A stretch of 64,000 bases of DNA, taken from positions 1-64,000 of the forward strand of contig JAKQOG010000206.1 in NCBI GenBank assembly GCA_029565395.1. Reading direction: 5' to 3'. Below the pieces are notes generated by a model. That model saw nothing but the letters and a program-made list of their open reading frames with translations, did no database searches and was not told the DNA's origin. Position numbers and translations under genes: made by a program. Of the stretch, positions 53,114 through 61,198 are shown piece after piece; position 1 is the first letter of the stretch; the number at the start of each line of letters is the position of its first letter. This DNA comes from Candidatus Hydrogenedentota bacterium (GTDB taxonomy: Bacteria; Hydrogenedentota; Hydrogenedentia; Hydrogenedentales; CAILVY01).

Positions 53114-54064
53114 TTAAAAGCTCACACCGATTTTTGGACCGAGTTCCAGGAGGTATTTGCGGGCCTCATCGTATTCCTCGGCGCTGGAAAGATGTTCCAC
53201 CATAAGGGGCGGTTGCTGCGGCAATTCGACAAGGCGTTTCAAATAGACTGTATAGTCCATCGAACCCGCGCCGGGGCGCACTTCGCGGAAATGCACGTTC
53301 ATTTCAATATCCCATGTAAGATCCTTCGCGTGGCAACTGACGATATGGGGACCCAACTTATCGAAACACTCGTTCAATACATCCGCATTGCGGTAGAAGC
53401 GTTCGGGACAATTGATGACGTTGCATGGATCCAGATGGACTCCGAATCCTTCGCGATCCACCGCCTTAATTAGCTTTACATAGGAATCCGCACTATCCGG
53501 CAGGCTCCACCCCATCATCTCATAGGCGAACTTGGCGCGTTTGGGTTTCACGGCATCAATAATCGCGCGGGCATTCTCCACGGCGGCGTCAAAGAATTCC
53601 TGCGATAGATTTTTCGGATGCGGCCCAAACCAGGACTCCGGGTTAAAGGAACCCGCGATGTCCACGCAACACCGCGCGCCAATCGCCTCTGCCAGGGCCA
53701 GACCATCGGTAACATTCTCGATATTGTGTTTCCGCTTCCCGGGGTCTGCATCCAACATATTGCACCATCGCCCCACTTCGGCAATAATCACATCCTGCTT
53801 GGCAAAGGCATCAGAAATCGCTTTAATCCGATCCGCATCCTCCAGTTTCACGTTTGGACAATACGCCGCACGATATCCGAGCGTCTTATGCGCAACGGCC
53901 AGCTTTTCCGGATCGTCCGCGCTTTCAAAAACGGGTGCGCCCAGACGCACCGATTTCGCCGAAGCGCTCTCTTGCGCGGAAGTTGACACCGCCAGTCCCG
54001 TCGCGGCGGCTATGCCTGCCGCGCCTTTAATAAATCCCCGCCGGCTCACATTTTTCTTACTCAT
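53114..54064 (-). CDS. Tat-exported sugar-phosphate isomerase/epimerase family protein
   Basis: 316 residues of the xylose-isomerase-like TIM-barrel (AP endonuclease 2) superfamily. The N-terminus SRRGFIKGAAGIAAATGLAV is a twin-arginine signal. Metal-ligand patterns visible include FAYEMMGWSL, HLDPCNVINCPE and SCHAKDL. It likely converts a keto-sugar or inositol derivative in the periplasm. The ATG at 54062-54064 follows AAAGGAGGA; the longer frame upstream is unlike the family. Convergent with GH127. Confidence 0.88.
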   Translation of the reverse strand: MSKKNVSRRGFIKGAAGIAAATGLAVSTSAQESASAKSVRLGAPVFESADDPEKLAVAHKTLGYRAAYCPNVKLEDADRIKAISDAFAKQDVIIAEVGRWCNMLDADPGKRKHNIENVTDGLALAEAIGARCCVDIAGSFNPESWFGPHPKNLSQEFFDAAVENARAIIDAVKPKRAKFAYEMMGWSLPDSADSYVKLIKAVDREGFGVHLDPCNVINCPERFYRNADVLNECFDKLGPHIVSCHAKDLTWDIEMNVHFREVRPGAGSMDYTVYLKRLVELPQQPPLMVEHLSSAEEYDEARKYLLELGPKIGVSF

Positions 54065-54188
54065 ATATCCTCCTTTTTTCATGATCATGTCACGTACAAA
54101 GATTAAGTTCAATATAATGCTTGGAAAAACTTTTAAGGAAAGTCTTCCCAAACCCTTTCAAACCTTTTTAAAGTTTTTTGGAAAGGGG

Positions 54189-54230
54189 GTCGGGGGGGAA
54201 ACCTTTTTTCAAAAAAGGTTTCCCCCCGAC
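54189..54230. terminator. Large hairpin downstream of the PHP-like gene
   Basis: GTCGGGGGGGAAACCTTTTTT faces AAAAAAGGTTTCCCCCCGAC, arms about 20 bases, one G-run longer by one base. It is 16 bases past the minus-strand stop codon. The A/T tracts lie inside the stem rather than after it, so termination is plausible but not classical. Similar GGGGGAAACC...GGTTTCCCC hairpins are widespread intergenic repeats. Confidence 0.55.
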
Positions 54231-54245
54231 ATTAACTCAAATTCC

Positions 54246-55103
54246 TCAGTATTCCCGCCGTTGCACGGCTTTACGGCCATTTGAGGCGGGGACGAACATG
54301 TCGGCGGGTGTCAGACCAAGTTGCTGGGCGGTTTTTATAGAATAGTCCAACAATCCCATTTTGGGATAACGTCCATTGGTACCGAATGCAAATTTAAGAT
54401 CTGCTTCTTTGGCCATGCGCAGGAACGGAAGCTTGGGAAGAACAAATCCAGAGCTGATTTCTATTGCAATCTCATATTTAATCGCCGCATCAATTATCTT
54501 TTGCATCCGTGCGGGTGTCCACAACGTGTCATACTCCGCCGCGTACTTCGCGGGCAGCCAGGAGATATTTACAAAGATGTCTATCGGTTCCCTGGACATG
54601 ATTTCCACATGCCAGTCCACATACCGGTCCATGAAAGATTGTGCGTCTCCAAGATCCTCTTTGGCTTCCCACAATTTCATGCGTGTTCCCTGTTTGTCGG
54701 GCATGGTCATCGCGTCGGTGATTACATAATCAAGTTTTGCCAGTGCCTCCTTGGAGAAACAGCCCATCCAATCCGTCCACTCCGCCTGAACCCCTTTATA
54801 CACGGGCTTTCCCTCCAGCATGGCGATATAGGCGTCTAATTCTTCATCAGTGCTCAACACCTTAGGGTAGATATTTTCCTTAGTGCCTGCATGCTCCACG
54901 ATCCCGAACTTCACCCCGCGCTGTACGGACAACTCCAACACGTGATCAATTGTGCTGTTGTCCAGATGCACATGGTAATCCGTTAATGGGAATTCCTGGG
55001 CCAGTTTTTGTTCCTTTTTTTCAGGAACCTGCGTTTTACATGCCGCCAACAGCGGCAGAGAACTTGCCGCCAGGGTATTAACCATAAATTCTCGACGTGT
55101 CAT
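54246..55103 (-). CDS. Tat-exported PHP-like phosphoesterase/amidohydrolase lipoprotein
   Basis: 285 residues. MTRREFMVNTLAASSLPLLAAC combines a twin-arginine signal with a lipobox (LAAC). The mature protein begins like a PHP-domain enzyme (LTDYHVHLDNSTIDHVLE, EHAGTKEN) with later metal-site candidates (DAMTMPD, EISSGF, FGTNGRYP). It is expected to be membrane-bound and to hydrolyse a phosphoester or an amide. AAGGAG precedes the ATG. It lies upstream of the isomerase gene on the same strand, separated by 180 bases and a hairpin. Confidence 0.82.
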   Translation of the reverse strand: MTRREFMVNTLAASSLPLLAACKTQVPEKKEQKLAQEFPLTDYHVHLDNSTIDHVLELSVQRGVKFGIVEHAGTKENIYPKVLSTDEELDAYIAMLEGKPVYKGVQAEWTDWMGCFSKEALAKLDYVITDAMTMPDKQGTRMKLWEAKEDLGDAQSFMDRYVDWHVEIMSREPIDIFVNISWLPAKYAAEYDTLWTPARMQKIIDAAIKYEIAIEISSGFVLPKLPFLRMAKEADLKFAFGTNGRYPKMGLLDYSIKTAQQLGLTPADMFVPASNGRKAVQRREY

Positions 55104-55191
55104 TTCTCTATCTCCTTACGTCGGCACTTCCGTTTCAGGTAGTATGTCATGGCAGAAGGATGTCTTCCAATTAGCGAAAGGAGATGCGCCC

Positions 55192-56886
55192 ATGCGGTTG
55201 AGTGCGTTAATAGGCAAACGGTTCAAAGAGCGGCCGTCGGAGGCCGTGATGGACAGCCATGCGTTTTTGCTGCGCGGGGGGTATGCGCGGATGTTGCCTA
55301 ATGGATCATTTGCCCTGCTGCCGCCGGGTCTGCGGGTTCTGCTCAAGCTGAAGAATATGCTTCACGTGGAAATGGACCGTATCGGCGGGCAGGAATTCCG
55401 GATGCCCGTGGTTCTGCCGCATGATTCCCCGGAAGAATCCCTTGTGGCGGGACACGGTACAAAACGGGAATGGTCCCGCGCGGAAACGGCAGTGCGGCTT
55501 TTCCGCAATGAAATCACCAGCTATGCGCAGTTGCCGTTTATGGCGTATCAGTTTCAGACCGGTTTCCGCGCGAGTTCCCATCAACATGGCGGACTTATGA
55601 ACGCGCGTGAATTTTCTGGGCTTGACGCCTTTTCCTTCCACGCATCACAGGAGGACCTGCTTGTCTATTCCCAAGATATTCATCAAGCATTGAGTGGAAT
55701 TTTTGCCCAATTGGGGCTTTCGGGGGTTATTGCCGCGGAATCCTCTTCTGGAGAGGATGGCAACGATCCATCCCGGACCTTTGTATGGCCGTGTAAGGCG
55801 GGAGAAGACATGCTTGTTCAATGTAACGCCTGTGTGTATCGTGCGACATTGGAATCGGCCCGGGGACACGCTATCGGCTATCCTGCGGAACCGTTGCCGG
55901 TGGAAAAGGTGCATACACCCAACAAAAAGACTATAGACGAAGTCGCGGGATTCTTGGGCGTGCCCAATCATCAGACTGCCAAGGTGGTTTTTTACGATTC
56001 TGATCATGAGGGGAAGCTGGTGGTCTTGTTGATTCGCGGGGATTTGGACGTCAACGATGCAAAACTCGCCGAAATTATAAAAACAGTGCCTGTACCCGCG
56101 GACGAGCGGAAGATTCTCGCGGCGGGGTCGGTGCCGGGCTTTGCCTCGCCCATGGGACTGGACCGGGCGAAAATCCGGCTTATCGTGGATCACAGCATTG
56201 CGGAGTCCAATAATCTGGTGGCCGGCGCCAATGAAGAAGACTACCACATCAAAAATTTCAATCTGGCACGCGATTTGGCGGGCGTCCAGACCGTGGATGT
56301 TGCTCAGGCGCGGCCCGGGGATGGGTGTCCACACTGTGATGGACAATTGGCTTTCCACCCGGGGATTGCGTTGGGGCAATTGCGAATTCTGGGGACATCG
56401 CTTACCCGGCCGTTGACGATGACATTTCTGGATGAAAAAGGCTTATCGCATACGCCGGTGATGGGCCATTATCACCTGGATCTGGGGCGGCTCTTCATGA
56501 CGGTTATGGAGGCGCATCACGATGATTTCGGCCCCCAATGGCCCATGGCTATCGCGCCCTGGACGGTCCACGTGAACGCGCTCAAATTCGACGTGCCTGA
56601 AGTAAAATCGGCGGCGGAAGATCTGTATGCCGCGCTGTGCGCCTCGGGCATCGACGTATTGTTTGATGATCGCAATGAACGGCCCGGTGTGCAATTTGCG
56701 GATGCGGACCTGCTGGGCGCGCCGATCCGTATTATTATCAGCGAGCGTAACCTGAAAAACGGACAGGTGGAGTTTAAACGCCGCGATACGGGCGAAAGCG
56801 GTGTGCTTCCTTTGGAAGCTGCGGTGATGACCATTTGCGGGTGGGCATCCTCCAGGTGCGGGGATCTTCGAACGGGCAAGCAATAA
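55192..56886 (+). CDS. proS: Prolyl-tRNA synthetase (bacterial type)
   Basis: 564-residue cytosolic class II synthetase. The three class II motifs are represented by LLPPGLRVLLKLKNMLHVEM, the FRASSHQHGGLMNAREFSGLDAFSF block (motif 2 region) and the C-terminal LDLGRLFMTVMEAHHDD region. The central editing (YbaK/INS) domain, GFLGVPNHQTAKVVFY, is present, so mischarged Ala-tRNA(Pro) should be edited. Start at the ATG 55192 with AAAGGAG eight bases upstream. It is monocistronic and divergent from the PHP-like gene. Confidence 0.96.
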   Translation: MRLSALIGKRFKERPSEAVMDSHAFLLRGGYARMLPNGSFALLPPGLRVLLKLKNMLHVEMDRIGGQEFRMPVVLPHDSPEESLVAGHGTKREWSRAETAVRLFRNEITSYAQLPFMAYQFQTGFRASSHQHGGLMNAREFSGLDAFSFHASQEDLLVYSQDIHQALSGIFAQLGLSGVIAAESSSGEDGNDPSRTFVWPCKAGEDMLVQCNACVYRATLESARGHAIGYPAEPLPVEKVHTPNKKTIDEVAGFLGVPNHQTAKVVFYDSDHEGKLVVLLIRGDLDVNDAKLAEIIKTVPVPADERKILAAGSVPGFASPMGLDRAKIRLIVDHSIAESNNLVAGANEEDYHIKNFNLARDLAGVQTVDVAQARPGDGCPHCDGQLAFHPGIALGQLRILGTSLTRPLTMTFLDEKGLSHTPVMGHYHLDLGRLFMTVMEAHHDDFGPQWPMAIAPWTVHVNALKFDVPEVKSAAEDLYAALCASGIDVLFDDRNERPGVQFADADLLGAPIRIIISERNLKNGQVEFKRRDTGESGVLPLEAAVMTICGWASSRCGDLRTGKQ

Positions 56887-57064
56887 AATCCTTTGAGGCA
56901 ACTCCAAAATACACTTGTATCCCCGCCCAAGGTTTTCCCAGAGGTAAAGTTGAGCAGGAATGCCATTTCTTTGTATACTATCAAGCTCTGTCTAGCGGTT
57001 TTCCGATAATCATTACTGGCAGTCCCGCGTTTGCGGGGCGGCGAATCTTATGCGGAGGTATTCA

Positions 57065-59104
57065 ATGGCTACGATCGATCCTGGAAAGGTGCGGAATGTT
57101 GGTATCGTGGGGCATGGCGGCGTCGGCAAGACCATGCTCATAGAGCGGATTCTACATGACGCCGGGCTGACCGGGCGGCTGGGAACCATCGACGATGGCA
57201 ACACCGTGTGCGACTACCTGGAGGATGAGGTCGAGCGCAAGCACTCCATCGTGATGAAGCTCGCGAATCTCGAATACAACGGGATGCGGATTCACCTGGT
57301 GGACCATCCCGGTTATTCTGATTTCATCGGCGAAATGGCCGCGTCCATCCCCTTGCTGGACGGCCTCGTCATTGTGGTGGACGCCACGAGCCCAGTCCAA
57401 GTCGGCACGGACAATGCCTGGTCACTTGCCGAGAAGTTCAATGTGCCCCGCGCCTTGTTCGTCAACAAATTGGATCGCGAACACACGAACTTCCACGAAG
57501 TGGCGGAAGCGCTTCGCAAGGCCTATGGCAAGCAATGCGCGCCGCTGGTGGTGCCGGTGGGCGAAGCCCAGAACCTTACAGGGGTGGTGAACCTGTTTTC
57601 CGGCGATGCCACTTCACTTGGCGATGATGCGGAAATGATGCGCATGGAGATGGTGGAAGCCATCGCGGAACTCAGCGACGAACTCACGGAAAAATTCCTG
57701 GAAAACGGCGAGCTTTCCGCGGAAGAGCTAAACCGCGGCTTATACGACGGCATCAAGCACGGCAAGATCGTGCCCATTCTGGCGGGAAGCGTTGAAAAAG
57801 CCATTGGCATCAAGGAACTGATGGGTGTAATTGAGGGTTCCTTCCCCAGCCCCATGGATCGCCACGTAGTGGGCAAAACCCGCAAAGGCGAAGACGTGGA
57901 AATCAAGGTATCCCCGGATGCGCCATTTGTGGGACAGGTCTTCCGCTCGGTCGTGGACCCCTTCGTGGGACACCTTACGCTGTTCCGCGTGCTGACCGGC
58001 ACCTTGCGCTCCGATTCTGAATTTTACAACGTCACCACGGACACAAAAGAGCGCACCGGTAAGTTGTACATGCTGGTGGGCAAGGACCAGAAACAGGTGG
58101 CGGAACTGGGTCCCGGCGATCTGGGCGCCATGACCAAACTGAAAAACACGCATTTCGGCGACACCATTGCGGCTTCGGCCATTGATATGCAACTGCCGAA
58201 GATCGAACTGCCGGCCTCCATGGTGAAATTGGCCATCGTGCCGAAGTCGCGCGCCGACGAGGATAAAATCGGCGAAGCACTCAACCGGCTTGCGGAAGAA
58301 GATCCTACCTTCACGCACTACCGCGACAATGAAACCAAGGATCATATTATCCGCGGCATGGGCGATTTGCAGCTTGAAATCCTGATGAACCGCATGAAGC
58401 GCAAGTTCAAGGTCGAAGCCGACACCAACACACCCAAGGTGGCCTTTAAAGAAACCATCCGCGCTACAGTTGAAATGCAGGGCAAGCACAAGAAACAGAC
58501 CGGCGGCCACGGCCAATACGGCGACGTGCACCTCCGTCTCGCTCCCAACGAACGCGGTGCGGGCTATGAGTTCATCGATAGCATCGTAGGCGGCGTGGTG
58601 CCCAAGCAATACATCCCCCATGTGGACAAAGGCTCGCAGGAAGCCCTTCTGCGCGGCGTCATTTCCGGACATCCTGTTGTGGACATCAAAGTGGAACTTT
58701 TCTTCGGGTCCTATCACAACGTGGATTCATCGGAATTGGCGTTCAAAATCGCCGCGTCGCTCGCCATTCAGAAGGGCGTGAAAGAGGCGCGTCCATGCCT
58801 TCTCGAACCGATTATGGAAATTGCCGTTACGGTGCCTGAAGAATACATGGGCGACATTACGGGCGGGTTGATCAGCCGGCGCGGACGCATTCTGGGCATG
58901 GAATCCGTGGGCGGCGGAAAACAATGCATCCGGGCGCATGTGCCGGAAGCTGAAGTGCTGCGCTATTCCACCGACCTGCGCAGCACCTCCGGCGGGCGCG
59001 GCATCTACGCGCTGAAATTCAGCCATTACGACGAAGTGCCGGAGCTCACCGCGCGCGCCATCATCGAAGCCTACGAAAAGGCGCGTTCAGAAGGCGAAGC
59101 ATAA
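57065..59104 (+). CDS. EF-G-like translational GTPase (EF-G2 subgroup)
   Basis: 679-residue GTPase with all EF-G domains recognisable. The C-terminal GHGQYGDVHLRLAP and VPEEYMGDITGGLISRRGRILGM blocks are domain IV/V signatures. G motifs deviate from canonical EF-G: G1 is GHGGVGKTM (not AHIDAGKT), G3 is VDHPGYSDF (not DTPGHVDF), and the switch I region reads KHSIVM instead of RGITI. This pattern fits EF-G2 type paralogues whose role is not essential translocation. The ATG at 57065 has GGAGGT five bases upstream, better than the ATG five codons earlier. A classical fusA is not in the window. Confidence 0.92.
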   Translation: MATIDPGKVRNVGIVGHGGVGKTMLIERILHDAGLTGRLGTIDDGNTVCDYLEDEVERKHSIVMKLANLEYNGMRIHLVDHPGYSDFIGEMAASIPLLDGLVIVVDATSPVQVGTDNAWSLAEKFNVPRALFVNKLDREHTNFHEVAEALRKAYGKQCAPLVVPVGEAQNLTGVVNLFSGDATSLGDDAEMMRMEMVEAIAELSDELTEKFLENGELSAEELNRGLYDGIKHGKIVPILAGSVEKAIGIKELMGVIEGSFPSPMDRHVVGKTRKGEDVEIKVSPDAPFVGQVFRSVVDPFVGHLTLFRVLTGTLRSDSEFYNVTTDTKERTGKLYMLVGKDQKQVAELGPGDLGAMTKLKNTHFGDTIAASAIDMQLPKIELPASMVKLAIVPKSRADEDKIGEALNRLAEEDPTFTHYRDNETKDHIIRGMGDLQLEILMNRMKRKFKVEADTNTPKVAFKETIRATVEMQGKHKKQTGGHGQYGDVHLRLAPNERGAGYEFIDSIVGGVVPKQYIPHVDKGSQEALLRGVISGHPVVDIKVELFFGSYHNVDSSELAFKIAASLAIQKGVKEARPCLLEPIMEIAVTVPEEYMGDITGGLISRRGRILGMESVGGGKQCIRAHVPEAEVLRYSTDLRSTSGGRGIYALKFSHYDEVPELTARAIIEAYEKARSEGEA

Positions 59105-59127
59105 GCCAAATTGTTGCATTCCCTTTC

Positions 59128-59159
59128 GGGCGCATCCATGGCGATGCGCCCGTTTTTTT
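59128..59159 (+). terminator. Rho-independent terminator of the EF-G-like gene
   Basis: GGGCGCATC pairs with GATGCGCCC around a 6-base loop and is followed by GTTTTTTT. Twenty-four bases past the stop codon. Confidence 0.92.
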
Positions 59160-59232
59160 GTTTCACAATAACTTGGCCCTAAGCAAAACTCCTGGCATAA
59201 TACGGGCAACTTTTTCTGGAGAAAACAGCGGC

Positions 59233-59892
59233 ATGAAAATCGTTTCTATTGTGTATCTTCTTCTGGCGTTGGCGGGCATCAGCCTTAATTTCTTCCCATT
59301 GTTCGCGGGGGTGGGCGTTATCAAAGCCATCCCTGCCTGCCTGTTGGCCGCGGCCGCCCTCGCCTATACCCGAAATGTATTTTGGAATTGGGTGGCGCTA
59401 GGCGTGTTCTGCGGCGCCATGGGCGATTTTTTTCTAGCTTCACTTTCCAAAACGTGGTATCTGCCCGGACTGGTTGCATTCCTCCTGGGGCATCTGTTTT
59501 ATATCGCCGCCTTCCGAAAAAACTGCAAAGCAACGTCCGGCAAAATCATGATCCTCGCGGCATGCGCCATGGTGATTATCGCGCTCATGACCGGTGCTGC
59601 CCTCAAAGTGACCCGCACCGGCGAATTTTTCATGATCCCGCCCGGAATTCTCTATGCCGCCGTAATCCTGACAATGACCAGCATCGCCGTTTTGCATAAA
59701 AGCACGACCCGGCTCATCGCGCTGGGAGCGATCGTTTTTGTCATTTCCGACGCCCACATTGTGCTCAATTTCGCCATCCTAACCGCCCCGTGGCTGCCCC
59801 TGACCATAACGGGTTACACCACCTATTATCTTGCGCAGTACCTGATTATTCTTGGGGCCGTGCGCGAGGCGCAGGCGGTCAACCCCCTATAA
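59233..59892 (+). CDS. YhhN family lysoplasmalogenase-like membrane protein
   Basis: 219-residue integral membrane protein with about 7-8 helices. The YhhN/TMEM86 signature residues are present: KAIPACLLAAAALAY, GAMGDFFLASL, GHLFYIAAF, FVISDAHIVLNF and TYYLAQYLIILG. Family members hydrolyse vinyl-ether bonds of lysoplasmalogens. The ATG at 59233 follows a distant GGAG; the frame continues upstream without sense. The gene is 14 bases before the Nudix gene and likely co-transcribed with it. Confidence 0.87.
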   Translation: MKIVSIVYLLLALAGISLNFFPLFAGVGVIKAIPACLLAAAALAYTRNVFWNWVALGVFCGAMGDFFLASLSKTWYLPGLVAFLLGHLFYIAAFRKNCKATSGKIMILAACAMVIIALMTGAALKVTRTGEFFMIPPGILYAAVILTMTSIAVLHKSTTRLIALGAIVFVISDAHIVLNFAILTAPWLPLTITGYTTYYLAQYLIILGAVREAQAVNPL

Positions 59893-59906
59893 GGCATGAC
59901 ACCCCC

Positions 59907-60482
59907 ATGGATTCTTTCGACCCCAACAAAAACCCCTGGAAAACACTGAGCAGCCGTCCGATCTATAGTAATCCCTGGATTACCGTCCGTGAGGATCAGG
60001 TGATCCGGCCCGACGGGCAGCCTGGCATTTACGGCGTGGTGGAAACACGCATCTCCACCGGCATTCTTGCATTGACGCCGGAAGACGAACTCTATCTCGT
60101 GGGTCAGTACCGCTACACCATGGGCGAGTATTCCTGGGAGATCATTGAAGGCGGCACGGATGAAGGCGAAGATCCCCTGGAAGCGGCCAAACGTGAACTG
60201 CAGGAAGAAGCCGGGCTGGTGGCGGAACATTGGGAACCGCTCGGCGGTGAAATTCACACCAGCAACTGTCACTCCTCGGAACGCGGCTACATTTTTGTGG
60301 CGCGCGGGTTGTCTCAGGTGGCCTCCTCCCCCGATCCCACTGAAGAATTGCGCATTAAGAAAGTGCCGTTTGATGAAGCGCTTGAAATGGTCGTGCGCGG
60401 TGAAATCAAGGATGCGATTGCGATCATCGGCATTCTCGCCTACGCCCAGAAACGGTTCTTGGAAAATACTCCCGGCAAATGA
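59907..60482 (+). CDS. Nudix hydrolase (ADP-ribose pyrophosphatase-like)
   Basis: 191-residue Nudix hydrolase. The Nudix box GGTDEGEDPLEAAKRELQEEAGL contains the full GX5EX7REUXEEXGU metal-binding pattern. The N-terminal VREDQVIRPDGQPGIYGVVE and YSWEIIEGG segments are as in ADP-sugar pyrophosphatases. It probably cleaves ADP-ribose or a related nucleotide sugar. The ATG at 59907 was chosen over an upstream frame that overlaps the YhhN gene. Confidence 0.92.
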   Translation: MDSFDPNKNPWKTLSSRPIYSNPWITVREDQVIRPDGQPGIYGVVETRISTGILALTPEDELYLVGQYRYTMGEYSWEIIEGGTDEGEDPLEAAKRELQEEAGLVAEHWEPLGGEIHTSNCHSSERGYIFVARGLSQVASSPDPTEELRIKKVPFDEALEMVVRGEIKDAIAIIGILAYAQKRFLENTPGK

Positions 60483-60830
60483 CTACAGGCCGAGCAAGAT
60501 TCTGACGTGCTCCTCAACCCGCCTCATAGTATTTCCATCAATTTTTCCCCAGTATTCCAGCAGGCGTGCGGAAGAAATGGACCGGATCATTTCCGGCATT
60601 ATGTAACTGTTCCTTTTGGTTTCACCTTCAGGCGGTTCAATGGCAATGCGCAATGGAATGTCGTGTTTTTTGCTGGTCAAGGGCAAAACAACGACGAGTT
60701 CAGAAGGACCATGATTAAATACATCTTCTGAAAGCACAAGACACGGCCGGCGCCCGCTTTGTTCATGGCCTTCCACGGGATCCAAATACGCAACCCAAAT
60801 GTCGCCCCGGCAAGGGAGTTGTTTCTCCAT
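60483..60830 (-). CDS. MazF/PemK-family toxin (endoribonuclease)
   Basis: 115-residue toxin. CRGDIWVAYLDPVEGHEQSGRRPCLVLSED is the N-terminal signature of the MazF/PemK/CcdB fold, with the catalytic arginine in the GRRPCLVLS loop. KKHDIPLRI and IRSISSARLL follow as in the family. It should cleave mRNA when not bound by antitoxin. The ATG at 60828-60830 shares a base with the antitoxin stop (TGATG), so the two genes are translationally coupled. It is convergent with the Nudix gene and their stops abut. Confidence 0.92.
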   Translation of the reverse strand: MEKQLPCRGDIWVAYLDPVEGHEQSGRRPCLVLSEDVFNHGPSELVVVLPLTSKKHDIPLRIAIEPPEGETKRNSYIMPEMIRSISSARLLEYWGKIDGNTMRRVEEHVRILLGL

Positions 60831-61072
60831 CACTCCATTCCATCCCGCAAGGCCGATTCCCATTGCGCACGTTCTTTTTTCTCCTCCTGCCAAGCCTTGG
60901 GATTGCGCCGGAGTGCGGCATACGCCTCATTCGTCCGCCGGAGCAATTCCCGGTTTCGCATCAGGCGAATCGCCTCCGACAATACCCCGGACATGCTCGT
61001 GCCCAGTTGCTTGGAAAGCTCCGACAAGGCTGCGTGGTCCGCTTCGCTGATTCTCACCAATTGTGACGCCAT
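60830..61072 (-). CDS. MazE-type antitoxin
   Basis: 80-residue protein, first gene of the toxin-antitoxin pair. The N-terminal part (ASQLVRISEADHAALSELSKQLGTSMSGVLSEAIRL) looks like a ribbon-helix-helix DNA-binding domain. The charged C-terminal tail would wrap the MazF toxin. I chose the ATG at 61070-61072 because CAGGTGG lies six bases upstream; an ATG two codons earlier is too close to that site. It is preceded by a consensus promoter overlapped by a perfect inverted repeat, the expected autoregulatory operator. Confidence 0.86.
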   Translation of the reverse strand: MASQLVRISEADHAALSELSKQLGTSMSGVLSEAIRLMRNRELLRRTNEAYAALRRNPKAWQEEKKERAQWESALRDGME

Positions 61073-61115
61073 ACTCATCCACCTGAATTTTCATGCTATC
61101 GGATATTACACATCT

Positions 61116-61135
61116 GTATACAAAGAAGTATACAT
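61116..61135. promoter_or_regulatory. Operator-like inverted repeat of the toxin-antitoxin operon
   Basis: TGTATAC-AAAGAA-GTATACA, perfect 7-base arms, overlapping the minus-10 hexamer of the operon promoter. This is where an antitoxin or antitoxin-toxin complex would repress. Confidence 0.75.
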
Positions 61136-61156
61136 AATTGTTTACATTTTGTCAAG
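61128..61156 (-). promoter_or_regulatory. Consensus sigma-70 promoter of the toxin-antitoxin operon
   Basis: On the minus strand TTGACA, a 17-base spacer and TATACT, ending 55 bases before the antitoxin ATG. The best match to consensus in the window. Confidence 0.82.
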
Positions 61157-61198
61157 TAAACGCCGGGGTACTATAACGATTCGGGCATAATCCGATTC

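Noticed and set aside
57740..58717. 325-codon open frame antisense to the EF-G-like gene
   Set aside because: Shadow frame on a highly conserved gene; no ribosome site and biased composition.
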